Part shown: positions 47,778-60,405 of the stretch, one piece after another
Layout of the letters: every line of letters begins with the position of its first letter
Position numbering within the stretch: the first letter of the stretch is position 1
Assembly (NCBI GenBank): GCA_944990035.1
Contig: CALYLX010000137.1
Coordinates: 62,001-126,000, forward strand
Direction: 5' to 3'
DNA: 64,000 nucleotides
Source: Clitopilus passeckerianus
Lineage: Eukaryota > Basidiomycota > Agaricomycetes > Agaricales > Entolomataceae
Notes under the pieces: model-generated
What the model was told of the DNA's origin: nothing
Seen by the model: only the letters and a program-made list of their open reading frames with translations
Database searches by the model: none
Translations under genes and position numbers: made by a program

Positions 47778-49691
47778 ATGGCCACAACTACCTCCAAGGG
47801 CTCCAACACTGACTTTAATCTATCACAGAAGCCCTCCTTGAGGCAACGCCTTTTCTCAAGTGGAAGCAGGAAATCGGCAGGAGCGGCTCAAACTCCATCA
47901 AAACAGTCCAAGCAATCACTGTCCCCGCCAACTGACAGTGCGCCTCCCGCTGCAGCTGCCGAGTCTGCTGCTAATCATCAAGAAGAATACTCCGCAAGTA
48001 CGAGCAGTGAGTACTATCACGTAGTACTATCAAACTTTAGTTCTCATTTGACGAAAGGTACTTTGACTGCAGGTCAGCAACAACAAACTTCAACTGGAGC
48101 TGCAGGCACGACTAGTGCAGCAGAGAATCCAACTTCAGATATGCTTATTCGTACAAAGCATGAGGATTCGGACAGAGAACAAGGCTCGGGGAATACAACA
48201 CTCATCTCCAAGGATAGGCGCGTTCCTTTTTACCGTCGCAAGACTGGTAACAAGTCCTCGACTTCCAACGCCCCTCTTACCTCTACCTCGGACCCAGCTC
48301 TAACTAAAGCTGCCATGGGTGCTACCTCGACCTCCTCTCGCAACTCTTCCTCTACCCGTTCCAAGCCGTCTTTCCTCAGCCGCGTTGTTCAGAAAGTCGT
48401 CCCTTGCGTCAGCCCTGACCCCGACCTCATAGCGACTCCAACCTACGAGCGACCAACGCCCTCCATTCCAGACTCACGTCGCATGTCGACCAACAAGGAG
48501 CCTAGTACTACTGGCACTATCGAAATGCAGCAAGTTGACCAGGAGGCAGTGTCCTCGCCGCCAACACCTGGTGCTGTCAACGCCAATGCTTCCTCAAGCG
48601 CCGGCGCTTCTTCTAGCTCGGCATCCCCTCAACCCCAGGTCAGCTCTGAAGCCACACCAGCACCTATCGACCTGGACACTCTCCCTCTGGCAATCACGCC
48701 TACTACTGCGAAAGAGTCTCAACCACCCTCACCAACCGATTCTGAAATTATCGTCACTCCTCCCCCAAGCACACAGCTCTTACCCGAGGAAGAGACGGAT
48801 GGTGTGACTTCTGGTGCCGTACAGCCTCCTGGGTCGACAGGCCACTCGATACCTGGTGAAGCTCCTCACAAGCCCATTCACGGTCACGAATCATCGGGAG
48901 ATGAGTCTGATGGCACGACTTACTCGGATGACGAGCTTGATGACAGGCATATGCGTGATGAGCACGAAGAGGAAGAGTGGCTCATTAAAAATGGAGGATC
49001 TGGAATCCCCATCGGACCTGTAAGCCCTTCACCATCAGCTTTGTAGAATCACGATTTACACGCCTCTTATAGGATGGACTACCCAAGCCACTCTTGCCTC
49101 CGATTCTCCCGGAGCACGCTGGCAGGAAGTGCCTAGTCCTCGATTTGGACGAGACTCTTGTTCACAGTAGCTTCAAGGCCGTCCAGCAGGCTGACTTTAT
49201 CGTGCCCGTTGAGATCGAGTACCATTGGCACCATTTCCACGTTCTTAAGCGACCTGGCGTCGACAACTTCCTCAAGAAGATGGGCGAGATATACGAGATT
49301 GTCGTCTTTACCGCCAGTCTTAGCAAGGTTTGTCTCACTATATGCGCTTCCAAACGACATGAAACTTACCATCCACAAATTTTAGTATGCCGACCCAGTG
49401 CTCGACAAACTCGACATTCACCAAGTCGTGACACACCGACTCTTCAGAGAGAGCTGCTTCAGCCATAAAGGCAACTATGTCAAGGACCTCTCCCAACTCG
49501 GCCGCCCCATCGCAGACACTATCATTTTGGACAACTCGCCCGCGTCGTACATCTTCCACCCGAACAACGCAGTACCCGTCTCCTCATGGTTCAACGACCC
49601 GCATGATGCAGAGCTGACGGACTTGATCCCTTTCTTGGCTGACCTGACGGCTGTACCTGATGTCAGAAGTATCCTGGACGGGGCGAGATAG
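47778..49691 (+). CDS. FCP1-like / CTD-small-phosphatase (PSR1/NEM1 type), paralog 2
   Basis: Four exons (47778-48006, 48073-49019, 49073-49327, 49386-49691) give 578 aa. The first intron (48007-48072, GTGAGT..CTGCAG) is 66 nt and in frame, so a read-through form 22 residues longer is possible. The N-terminus differs from paralog 1 but keeps [17 protein letters not shown] and [18 protein letters not shown]. The catalytic domain [14 protein letters not shown] (Asp416/Asp418) to [16 protein letters not shown] is nearly identical in protein to paralog 1, with many silent DNA differences. It lacks two introns that paralog 1 has: after SSFK and before DLSQLG. Same likely reaction, Ser/Thr dephosphorylation; division of labour between the copies is unknown. 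Confidence 0.92.
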
Positions 49692-50996
49692 GTCGGCTGA
49701 TAGGTGGTGGTTTGGAACGAGGTGGCGAAGGATAATTGGTGGGATGGTGGGATGGCGTTGGCCGACGCGGAAGGTTAAATGAATGGAGGATTGGACCTGG
49801 TCTGGGGAGTTGTTCTCCGCCGTGTTCCTTGCCGCTTGAATGGCGGATTGATCAGGTTGATCATTTAATTCAAGGCTCTAGGGAAGTGCTCGTCGATGTG
49901 CCTTTGCCCGGAGATGACAAGCACATGCATATCTTGGCCTTTACAGGAGCAACACCGCACGCTCACGTCCCCCAGCGTGGACACGCTATCAGCCTTCACT
50001 CCTTCGAGCCAAACCCTCGATTAACCACGGCTAATATACCCAAGCCATTCAGCCGTTTCCGCATATTCCAACCATCCCACCTAACGCCGCCACCCTCAAC
50101 AATTCACATTCATCAATTCATTCAAAATCTGTCAAACGCAAATGTATTCTTGCTATTTTCTCGACCGGAATGGTGTACATAGTACATCGGCTCTGTTCAT
50201 ATACGACATTCCCCGACCCCTCCAAAAATTATTGTTCAAGCACATCACTACCCTCGTTATTATTTGGTTTTCTCTCACATCTTTGGCCTCTCATCACTTC
50301 TTGTGCTATACATTCTGTATTGTGACCTTCATCAATTTTCTCCTGTCTGTGCAACTTACCGGATGTTCACACTCCTTATTTATTACACCCACATCCCATT
50401 CAACCTGCAATTCGGCGAATACCACAAACCTACCAACCATCTCTATATCCCCACATATTCCCCCGTCTAGCCCTCTTTACCTACCTGTGCACTACCCAAA
50501 ATCGTCTCCGAGCTGTATTTTTCTTTCTTTCTGTGGATTTTTACCGCCGGGACCCTGATATTCTACTAGTACAATGTAGAGGATACCGCTGTTACCGTTC
50601 ACATTTTCTTTTCTTCTTTTCCTACCACTGTTGTTTCTGGTTGTTGTCCTTTGATTTTGTTATCTTTTGTGCTCATCGTTTCTTGTATTCACTAGTCCAT
50701 AGCTAGGTATACCGCGTACATATTCCCTCGGTACAGTATAACGAAATGACATGACTTTTACGACCCTTATTCTTGGAGCCATGCAGTTCAGTTGGGCAGA
50801 GTGATGTGGGCCAGGTCAGCTCAGCCCAACTGCCAGTTGATCAACATCACCAACAACGTTCATACGGTTCATTGTTCCCGTTGAAGGCGCCAATGAGCCG
50901 GCAATAGACGAAACAATGCACTGAAATCATCCCGAACAACATATTTTTGCCAACCGCCATTCAGGCCGGAGCAACTGTTTCTTTGGATAGTTGACC
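49692..50996. other. 1.3-kb T/C-rich intergenic region
   Basis: Downstream of phosphatase paralog 2. It is rich in CT and T stretches (about 50140-50720), typical of fungal untranslated regions and promoters. An open frame at 49736-50182 has compositional bias but no domain signal, so no gene is called. Confidence 0.4.
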
Positions 50997-53896
50997 ATGG
51001 ACAAAGGTACGCTGTTGGATCGCCGCTCGAGATTGAATATTGATCTCCTAACCTTTGGCAGGGTTCCCGAGCGGATCCACGCAGACGGATGACGATGCAT
51101 GCGGAAAGTTGTGGGAGGTCTATTTGGCCGAAGCTCAGAGATACGACGAAGGCCTAGTCAGGAGCTGGAAAGAAGACATGGACGTAACGCTGGTCTTTGT
51201 ACGTATCCCAACAATCTAGGGGATAGCACTGACTTCTGTGGATTCGTAGTCGGGTCTCTACTCTGCTGTTTTGACTGCTTTCGTGATTGAAAGCTACAAG
51301 AATTTGCAGGAGGATTATACAGAAACTTCCGCCAATTTGCTCAAGGTGCTCTCTGAACACATATTCTTCGCGTCTGGTGAACGCAACAGGGCCCAAGCGC
51401 GACAGGATCCCTTCGTCCCATCGTCCTCAGCGGTAGCGTGTAACTTGCTGTGATTTTTGAGCCTCGCAATGGCTCTCATGTGTGCATTCCTGGCTACATT
51501 CCTCCAGCAATGGACACGCCACTTTCTGCACAGAACAACTATTCTCCGAGCTTCGACATCTCGTGCGAGGCTGTTCTCTTTTTTATACTTCGGTCTCAAG
51601 AGATTTTGGGATGCATACCATCGTCGACGTGATGCCTTCCCTTCTCCATCTCTCCCTATTTTGCTTTTTTGGAAGGCTATTCGCATTCCTATTCGACGTC
51701 AACAAGGCCATTAGTTGGCTCATCGCTTGCGCACTCATCTTCATCACCCTTGTATACCTGCTATTTACCATCTTCCCCGTTATCACCCTCTATTCTCCAT
51801 TCCAGACCCCACTCTCACCCACTGTCTGGAGATCCTGGAAATATCTGCAACCGTTGCCGAAGATGATCTATAGGACCTTGTATAAGGCCTTGTCGAGTGC
51901 CTTATTGAACCGTGTTGAATCAACGCACTCAATGCTACCGCTTACCCTCCACGAGCCTACACGCCACCTAAATGATGCGATGTTTGCTGCATCCCTTTAC
52001 CACGGCCGTCGATTTAGAGAGTTAGCATCCTTGGTCTGGACGATGAGATCATTGAACGATGACATTGAACTCCTCCCCTTCGTCGAAGCTCTTCCTGAGG
52101 TTATTTATGGGCCTGAAGGTCTACGCGTAAATAACTTACCTCTTCTTAAAACACTACTGGAAACCACCAATCCACACCTCGACATCATAGCAAGAACGGT
52201 CTCGCTGATGAACAGTGGGCAAAATCCATGGTTTAGTCCCCAGCATCAAGAACGGTACCGTACATCTGGCCTAAGAGTCTTGTGGGCGTTGGCTTACATG
52301 CTCACGAAACAACCAGCACAGTTTTCAATCCAAAAGACCTCCCGTCTCCTGTGGTTCACTCGCGACATCATAGAAAACATCGCGCAGTGTCCTGAGCTCG
52401 ACGAGAAAATGAAGACGTCAACAATTGTGCTCTGTTGCCTGAACGCGGCGAGGTGTGCTGAATCCTTGCTGCAGCAAATTATCAACCGGGAAGTTGATGC
52501 CAACAGTCAAATTCCGATACAAGAGCTAGGATGGTTTTTTGGCGGGCCGCTGTTGGAAACCAATGTCTTGCAAGAATTGACGCCACCCTGGCTTCGAGAT
52601 GCTCGTATCGGTGCTGGCCTTTTGTTGGCGCACATTGAAGCCTATTGTGCGAGATTGCACCTTCGTTATCTTATGAATGCCAACGATGGTGCAGTTTCCT
52701 ACTTCGACCAGACGAATAGCATGTTTGATCTGCGCACCCCTTCCAATCCAGTTGACCTGGGAACCACCTTCTACACTCAGTTATGCGAGGACATTAAACC
52801 AAGGGCGGAACCTGGGCTCGGAACAGCGCTCCCTACTCCCGACGACTTGCACAAGCTAGATCATTTCTTCGCTCTCACACTACAGTACTGCGAAAAAACC
52901 GATATGCCGCAAGTTATTGAATACATCAACACGCGCGTTCAGAGGGAAGGGTGGACCGCAACCAAACGATTCTGGGTGGATAAAAGCGAGGATCTTGGGA
53001 GCGAGTTCAATCATTTCAGGCTCCAATGCCTTCAGAGGGTCATGTATCCCGAGAAAGGCGGTAAAATCGTTATATCTGATGGTTGGGCTAACGCAGTTCG
53101 CAAGATCTTGTTCTATTTTTATCATTGGGATTCGAGTGATGGTGTGCATCCTTTCTGGCCTGCCGTGCTTTCTTTGCTGCAAATGGGCAAGGAAATGTCT
53201 CCCGTACAGAATTCCCTTCGTAACATGATACAATTCATGCTGCTCCAAAAAGCCACCTCAGGAGATGCGATACCCCCCGAAAGCCTTTCCTCCTTTGATC
53301 ACTCAAGTTTGTCCATAGAGTGTTTCCCTCCCTCCGGATATCTCACCACACAGGCAATCTCGCATCTCACACTTGTTACAATTGGTAATATTATACATGG
53401 CTGTTTTTGGCCGGAATCGACGCAACCCAAGGATGTCACACCCTCCGTGGAAACGCTCAAGGTTTTTGGCGATCTATCCCTCATTTCCAAAATACAGCCT
53501 AGGACCGTCCCTAGTGTAACGCGTAACTTCGCCCAGGTCACCAAGAAACTCGCGGTTCTTGTTCAAGGAACCAAACCGCAGCTGTTATCGAAACCTCTCC
53601 AGGCCCTTTGCATATTATGGGATATCTGGATCAAATTGGACGTATTTTCCGACCTGTCAGGCTCAGCTTTGGAAGGTGATGATATCGTTGCTACAGCCTT
53701 CCTTGTTTTGGAAGCGGCCGATGTATTTCAATCCAAGATACGCGGTAAATCAAGTTCTATGCGCAAGGAAGACGCCGACCTTCGAGAAAATACAGTTCGA
53801 CAGTTGAAGAGTATGCGAGCGAAAATATCTCGTCAACCAGGCTACTACCTCCTAATCCCGCTGCCACAGCCTTCAGGGTGGGGGGATGAGCTTTGA
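50997..53896 (+). pseudogene. DUF6535-type multi-pass membrane protein, with in-frame stop and frameshift
   Basis: Exons 50997-51006, 51062-51198 and 51250-53896 assemble the DUF6535 pattern: LWEVYLAEAQRYDEGLVRSW, SGLYSAVLTAFVIESYK, FLSLAMALMCAFLATFLQQW and MPSLLHLSLFCFFGRLFAFL. TM segments follow, then a long helical C-terminal part. Two lesions are visible. TGA at 51451-51453 sits where relatives have Trp before FLSLA. A one-base frame change lies near the T4 run 51604-51607, between LYFGLKRF and MHTIVDVMPSLL. The remaining ~770 codons are fully open, so decay is recent or these are sequence errors. The family is expanded in mushroom-forming fungi; its function is unknown. Confidence 0.7.
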
Positions 53897-54229
53897 GAGA
53901 AGGCCGGTTCGTTGCTGCGTATCTTTGTCGAAGTCATGATACGTCGAGACCAAAAACAATTATTTAGAAGGCGAAGAGACGGACGCCCAATACAGTGCCA
54001 TTTACTCGGCCATTAGGTCTATGCAGTCCAGATCCACATCTACGGGTTTCCTACTACTGTCCATGTACTTGGTTTACGTTGTAAAATTCTCTACGGGTGT
54101 ATCGGTACTTTAAATTGAAGCACTGACCGGTAATTGGATAACACCTGGAAATGCCTTGAAACGGCCTCAATACTTGATCGTGTTTGTATACTCATTTGAT
54201 CGCCACAACATTTCTCTCCGTTTACTACC
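53897..54229. other. intergenic: DUF6535 3' flank and PHS1 promoter
   Basis: 333 bp between two plus-strand genes. Nothing else recognised. Confidence 0.4.
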
Positions 54230-55288
54230 ATGGCGCGAACAACGGGGGCTCAAAAAGACTCTCAGAAACCAAAGTCTAAAAAAGGTGCATAACCATAGGA
54301 TGTAGTGCACTGGGAAAAACTAACATATTCTCGAAATCCAGCTACACCAGCCTTTGTCACGTACTATTTACTCGCTTTCAACGTCCTTTCAACAATTGGC
54401 TGGGGCTACCTCCTGGTCCTCACCATAATCCACCTCTTCAACCTAGATGGCCAGTCCAGCATTAGCACCACCGGCGCTGCTACCAAAGCCGCATCATCCC
54501 AGTTCGCCCAGCTTCTCTCAAAAATCCCATTGTTGAAGAATACTAGTTTGGCAGCTGGCACGTTCTCGGCGGCAACTATTGAAGCACAACTTCCAGTGGC
54601 TCTGAAGCCCATCTTCCAGCGCACTGTGACTACCTGGGCGCGTGTCGGTCCTCAAACGCGTTATGTGCAGACATTGGCTATTATGGAGGTCGTTCATGCG
54701 CTTTTGGGTTGGGTGCGAAGCCCACTTATCACCACTCTTATGCAAGTTTCCAGTCGGCTGTTCATCGTCTGGGGTGTCGTCGAGCCCTTCCCTGCTGTAA
54801 GTAGTCCAGAGACGAGCTCCCCTCCTGTCTTCGGCTACTGACTCTCCGTCACAGGTTCGCTCCAACCCTCTGTTCACCTCAATGATACTCGCCTGGTCCA
54901 TCACCGAAGTCATTCGATACAGCTTCTACGCATATGCGCTTTTCGGCAAACAACCAGCACTCCTGCTCTGGCTCCGATATACCACTTTCTGGATCCTTTA
55001 CCCCATCGGTGCCGGTTCGGAGGCGTTTGTTAATTTTGCAACTTTGCCTGCCTCTTCGCCTATTCCAAGCCAGCAGTCTTGGACTGAAGGCTCTTGGGGC
55101 CCGTACGACTACGTCCGCCTTGCTATGTTCTTCATCTGGTGGCCCAGTGAGTCCTCCTCTCCTGAGTCGTTTCTGGGCAACAGTTCTAACCGTTTAATTC
55201 ACTAGGTCTCTACGTCCTTTACACCTACATGATTGCTCAACGTAGAAAGGTCCTTGGAAAGGGCTCCAAGAAGAGCAAGGCAGAATAA
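54230..55288 (+). CDS. PHS1: very-long-chain 3-hydroxyacyl-CoA dehydratase PHS1
   Basis: Four exons (54230-54284, 54342-54796, 54855-55146, 55206-55288) give 294 aa. Six membrane helices are visible: FVTYYLLAFNVLSTIGWGYL, LAIMEVVHALLGWV, LFIVWGVVEPFP, FTSMILAWSITEVIRYSFYA, LLWLRYTTFWILYPIGAGSE and YVRLAMFFIWWP/SLYVLYTYM. The active-site Tyr and Glu of PTPLA enzymes lie in WSITEVIRYSFY and YPIGAGSE. The C-terminus KKSKAE is a di-lysine-like ER-retention tail. It carries out the third step of fatty-acid elongation (dehydration of 3-hydroxyacyl-CoA) at the ER, needed for sphingolipid chains. The protein has an insert of ~40 residues after helix 1 compared with yeast. Confidence 0.94.
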
Positions 55289-55653
55289 ATCACTCGGGGA
55301 AGGCGCAAGTCGACTGAATGTTGGAGTTACCTTTACTATTTAGATAATTTACGAAGCTTTTACGATACCAAGGTTTCATGTACTGCTCATGTAACGAACC
55401 TAGTCCATTTTCCTTTCACAAATGTTGCCAGCCAATGCCGCTGGATGTTATCCCCGTGTTGCACGTGGGTACCATAACCGCGTAAAGGATCCGCAACACC
55501 TGCCAGGCCCAATCACTGCCACTACAACTGTTACACTCGTCTTCATCGTCTTCAACAGTCAAGGCCTCGACGACGAAGCTTAATGGGCGGGTTGGACGTA
55601 TAATTCACGGCAAATACAGCACGAACTTCGATTGTACCTCTTGAGCCGTCACA
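55289..55653. other. intergenic: PHS1 3' flank and MED25 promoter
   Basis: 365 bp between two plus-strand genes. It includes CACGTG near 55463. No TATA box is clear. Confidence 0.4.
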
Positions 55654-58600
55654 ATGGCAGCAGAACCCTCAACACCGCCCCAAACAACACCCGACCTCAT
55701 CTATATCGCCTTCGTTTTGGATTCATCCCTCGCCCTAGCTTCAGAATGGCACCGAATAATAATCGAATATATAACACCTATAATGAAGCGCCTCACCGAG
55801 GTTCATCCTAATGCTCGGGTATGTCCTGCATTCCACAGCTTGCATACGGTGGACTAATCACCATGGCCTGGTTAGCCTCGAATGGCATTCGTGACATACG
55901 GCTGTTCCGATACGCTACCTTCGCCTGTTCTATGCAAGAGGTTCTTTGTTGAACCCACACCTGTTTCGAGGGAAATGAAAGAGAACCCTCGGGCTCTTGG
56001 TATCGGGCTTACCAATTCAGGCGCCGGTCGAGGAATGGCTGCGTTAGAAGGCTTAGTTGCTGCAATTGAGGTATGTCACGCATGATAAACTGCTAAGGGT
56101 ATGCCTATTTACTTTATTGCTTGCAGCTCTTTGAGGGAGCGCGGAGATATGTACCTCCACCCCCAAATCGCTCTCATATCAATCATATATTCCATATAAC
56201 CGGCTCGCCACCGGACGATTCCTTGCATCCTGAGCAGAACGAGCTCCCTGCTTTCGATGAAATCACCTGGAAAGATATCCCTGATGAGCTGAAGAAGGTT
56301 CGTCTTGTATATGTTTGTCCCTTCATTTCCCAAGCTGATTCTGATTGCACAGAGGAACATTAATTACAGTGTAATCAACCTCGCACAGAACCTTTCGCAG
56401 TATTCCGAAATACACTCGGCAGTAAGTCATGAGGCCTATATGCATCCGCATCGGCTGATTGTATGAGTCCAGGCTGCAGCTCCCAACTCCCCCAAAGAAC
56501 CCTGGTTCTCACTACGGCCTTCTCATGCAATCCTTCTCGCGGGTTTCCCGGTATCTGCCCAGAAAGGTAACTTCTCATCACCAATTTGCCACACCCCCAA
56601 TCTATATCATATGTGCTCCATCATGAAACCCTGTTATCTCGTGTTCTCATCCCGATGTTCTTCGCAGCACCCAAACGTGTAGGCGATGCCCAACCCAGCG
56701 AGCGGACACCAGAAGCAAAGCGACAGCGACTTACAGAAAAGTCTCCAAAAACTGCGCCTACGCCCAAAACACCGTCCACGCAACCCAAACCTTCCCCAGT
56801 CCTCCCTGCGAAAAAGCAGCCTCAGCCTGTACCACCTCCTACCGTTGCCCCAGAGCCAGTACCGACACCAATCGTCCCACCTACAATTCCTCCTCCTGCT
56901 CAACCACCTCAGGCACAACCCCAACTAACACAGGTTCCACCACCCCAGATTCAACCTGGTGGTGGTCCTCCCAAGCCCACAAGCATTGCCCAATTAGCCA
57001 CTCAACCCACTCTACAAAACATTTCAGTTATGGTCCAGAACATCAGGACTATGGAGGGTGAATTGCAAAAGATGGCGGTTGCCATGCAAAAGGTCCAACA
57101 GCAAGGAAACCCCGCTCTTCTGGAGCAACTCAAGGCAGAGTACGTGAAGAAGAATTTGACTTTCCAAAGGGGCAAGCAGCTTCTGGCATTTATGCATAAT
57201 CAGGCGTCTCAAGCCGGACAGAATAATGCAAATAACGGGAATGCTTCTCAGCCTCCCAAAGATGCACAAATGCCTGCAGCTGGTCAACTACCTGTACCAA
57301 GGCAGCAATCGCCGGTTAAACGGGAGGCAACGCCGAATACAGGCAAGTTTCATTTAGGTCTTAGCTTTGAGCATACATTTACACAACTCGATTTTTCTAG
57401 GAATCGCCGGATCTTCTGCTATGGGTCACGAACGTACTTCCAGCCAATCCGGTCCTATGACCGTCAACCCTATGCCGAATACTCAGCCACCGAACCAATC
57501 CCCTCTTATACCACGTCTACAGGCCGCCAACAACCCCGCGCTCTCGGCTCAGATGCAAAAGTTGTTCGAGCAACGTCATCGGCAACAAGGAGGCATGCCG
57601 CAGAACATGGGAATGGGTGGTCCGCAGATGAGCCCAAGTATGAGTGCTATGGAGGCCAAGCCACTGCATGGTGGTATGAACATGCAGGGTCAGCAGCAGC
57701 CGGACCAGCAGCAGGTACATATGCCGATGCCTATGCCCGGACAAAGTATGATGCCCCAGCCCCAGAAACAGCAGCCCATTTGGCAAGGGTCGTTGTGCTG
57801 GAGCGGGACAGGTTCCGTGGGTAGAAGAGAGATGGTCGCGCACGTCATCGCAACGACGTCCAATGTACACGAAAGGTTAGTTTGGGGAGCTTCGTGTGCA
57901 TCGTTATTTCGGTAGACTAATGCTCTCGACTACAGCCATGCCGATACATGGCCAAAGATGATGAACCTTGTGCCACTACGCGATAATGCTGTTTCGCCTA
58001 ACGAGCTTCAGTCGTGGATTTCCAAGCACAAGCCAGTACTTTGTGGTATTAACGCCCAGCCTAATGCACCCGACCCGAAAGGCAACGACCATGCATACCG
58101 AACACTATGCACTCTTCTCATGTCGAGGAACATTGTGAGTGATATACATTCGTTTTGATATCTCCGATCCTGACCGAAATTTCTCTAAATTAGTATGCAT
58201 TAGCATCTTGGACGCTTCCTTCCGGAGAATCAAAGAATAATGTCATATTTTTCCCATTCAAGGACGGCATTGTCGGCGCTTTCTTCCCCATAAATGGAGT
58301 TCCTGAGGTAAGGATGAATAGTTGTTGCATTTCGTATTCCTTTCATCATTCTCAACCTCCAACTTGAAGCCACCAGCACCGGCACCGCAACAGCAGCAGC
58401 AACCACAACCACAACCGCCGCCGCCACCACCACGGCCACCCCAGCAGATAACGCATATCGGGGGAATCCCCATATCATCAATGCCCCAAGAGTTCCTTGC
58501 TCGCCTGCAGGCGATGCCCGTAGAGGAAAGGCAAGGCGTGATGTTGAAACTCAAGCAGGTGCAGATGGAGCGTCAGGCATCGATGATGAAGCAGCAGGGC

Positions 58601-58990
58601 GGAGGCGGAATGGGAATGCCAGGCGGATCGAACCCAATGAACAACCCGGCTATCCTCAATGCCCTGATGGCCATGAATAGTATGCAGCAACAGCAACAGG
58701 CAGCCCAGCAGCAGCAGCAACAACAACAACAACAGTCCCAACATGCAGACCTTGCTTTTGGTGGGAATGTGCCGAACTTCGGTGGTGGACAGCTGAATTT
58801 CATGAATGGGATGAATATGGGTATGGGTCAACCTGGACAGCAACCTGGCCAACCGGGAATGATGGGAGGTACTGGGCTACCTAGGCAGATGCCACCCGGA
58901 ATGAGGATGCCAATGTCTGGACAGATTGACCCAAAGTTGATGCAGTCGTTCATGCATAGGAGTAATGATGGAGGTGGAATGCCAGGATGA
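55654..58990 (+). CDS. MED25: Mediator complex subunit MED25 (vWA and ACID-like domains)
   Basis: Ten exons (55654-55818, 55876-56070, 56127-56297, 56353-56421, 56473-56566, 56668-57342, 57401-57875, 57936-58134, 58194-58307, 58370-58990) give 925 aa. The N-terminal vWA-like domain (~1-230) reads YIAFVLDSSLALASEWHRII, MAFVTYGCSDTLPSPVLCKR and AAPNSPKEPWFSL. A Pro-rich linker follows. The second domain (~515-690) begins PIWQGSLCWSGTGSVGRREM and VAHVIATTSN, then GVPE. It resembles the MED25 activator-binding ACID/PTOV fold. The C-terminus is Gln/Met/Gly-rich with a poly-Gln run. Intron 6 (57343-57400) starts GCAAGT; reading through it would give a long but wrong frame. MED25 links activators to RNA polymerase II. 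Confidence 0.88.
58684..58736 (+). repeat. CAG/CAA repeat (poly-glutamine) in MED25
   Basis: Mixed CAG and CAA codons encode a run of Gln broken once by Ala-Ala. The mixing of codons argues against fast slippage, but length variation between strains is plausible. Confidence 0.85.
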
Positions 58991-59310
58991 AGGTCGGGGG
59001 TTGATTGATCGTATTCTTTTGGTACTATCCTTTTTACTTTTGTTTTCCACGCGGCCATTCAGTCGTCCATACGTCTCTACTCTGTTGTACTTTTAATCTA
59101 CAGCCTGGCAGTGGCTAAACGGCCTTTGGCCATTCGGGCGATCTAATCAAGCAGTTATATTATATGCTTTTTTTGTCATCAACTTTGACAACAAACTGGT
59201 GCCTCAAGGCTTTAAATTTGTACCATCGGTTCTCCTGGCCGCAGCAGTTGCAATATATAGCCTCTGTCAACTTTAGAGCCTCTTGACTTACCATTGCTCC
59301 ATTCCTCATA
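58991..59310. other. intergenic: MED25 3' flank and SH3 gene promoter
   Basis: 320 bp between two plus-strand genes; T-rich at 59160-59180. No other feature. Confidence 0.4.
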
Positions 59311-60405
59311 ATGGATCGTAACGCTCTACTCTCCCATATCTTACTTCAAACGAGGCAAAACGTTGAATTCCTTGTCGCTCAGAAACAGCTCACTCACGAG
59401 GCTGGGCAAGATATCCTTCATAAAATACCCTCAAATCCAGTCAATGTTGGTTCAAGGAACGACCCCAATGCTCCTGTTGCTCTGGACCATGGAGTATCCG
59501 ATCTAGTTAGACGGACTTCGACATTGAGCGTGAGCCAACCCACTGCTGCTGCGGCGGCTACGAGCACAATCCATACTATACCAGCATCTGGATCTTTGCC
59601 GACTCCTGCTTATTCTGCTGTTTCATCCACAACATCTTTACCGGGACCGCATGTAGCTTATAGCCCTCCCATTGTCTTCGAGGCAAAGGCTTTGTGGGAC
59701 TACTCTCAGGTACATCTAATCCGTTCATACCTGTCTTCGTTCCATCTAACCTCCTGATTCCCCAGGATCCTGCAGATCTATCATTCCGTGCGGGAGATAT
59801 CATTCATGTAACTGCTGAGACTAATGCCGATTGGTGGACTGGCTTCGTCCGAGACGATCCCTCCAAGATGCAGGGTCTCTTTCCCTCTAACTACGTTGAA
59901 AGGATTCCAGGTCCACCACCAACAAATCCAAGCTCACCATCCAATCCACCATACCCACACCCACCGCAAACTCAGTACCAGCATGAGAAAGCACCAGGCT
60001 ACGGCGGATACCAACCCTATCAGTCCCCGTCCGGGCCTCCACCCCAGCATGGAGGCTATTCATCCTATACTCCTCCTCAAGGGCAGCCGGGAGGTGGGTA
60101 CTATCAACCACCGCCTCCTGTTGGCACGGTGGGGCCCCCAGTAGACCAATCCCAACCATCTGCAGAACAACCACCAAAGAAAAAGTTCGGAGGCAAATTT
60201 GGAAATACGGTGAGCTTTGTTCGTCATTAACATGGCTCATGGCTCATCCACACCCTGCTGAATGATTAGTTGGCTCAATCAGCTGTTGGTGGACTTGGTT
60301 TTGGCGCTGGTGAGACATCGGCCATCCCACAGAGACCACGAGTAAACTCACCAATAACTTCTAGGATCGGCTGTTGGGAGTGGTATCGTCAATTCTATCT
60401 TCTAA
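59311..60405 (+). CDS. SH3-domain protein, LSB1/PIN3-like
   Basis: Four exons (59311-59709, 59766-60209, 60270-60309, 60365-60405) give 307 aa. The N-terminal helix pair (QTRQNVEFLVAQKQLTHEAG, then ILHKIP) matches the start of yeast Lsb1/Pin3. The SH3 domain lies at ~122-180 (FEAKALWDYSQDPADLSFRA, ADWWTGF, GLFPSNYVERI), with its second half after intron 1. A Pro/Gly/Tyr-rich tail follows. The conserved end KKKFGGKFGNTLAQSAVGG is completed by two small exons giving SAIGSGIVNSIF. Lsb1/2 bind Las17/WASP and tune actin nucleation at endocytic sites. All residues of the SH3 peptide groove (ALWDY, WW, PSNY) are kept. Confidence 0.9.

Noticed and set aside
49736..50182. 148-codon plus-strand open frame
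   Set aside because: Biased composition (Pro, His, Ile) and no recognisable domain; lies in a T/C-rich untranslated-looking region.
51440..51510. A 58-nt intron removing the TGA in the DUF6535 gene
   Set aside because: It would delete the conserved FLSLAMALMCAFLATFLQ membrane helix, and the later frameshift would remain.
57343..57824. Long open frame continuing exon 6 of MED25
   Set aside because: It is a read-through of a GC-AG intron; the other frame gives the conserved PIWQGSLCWSGTG segment and joins all later exons.
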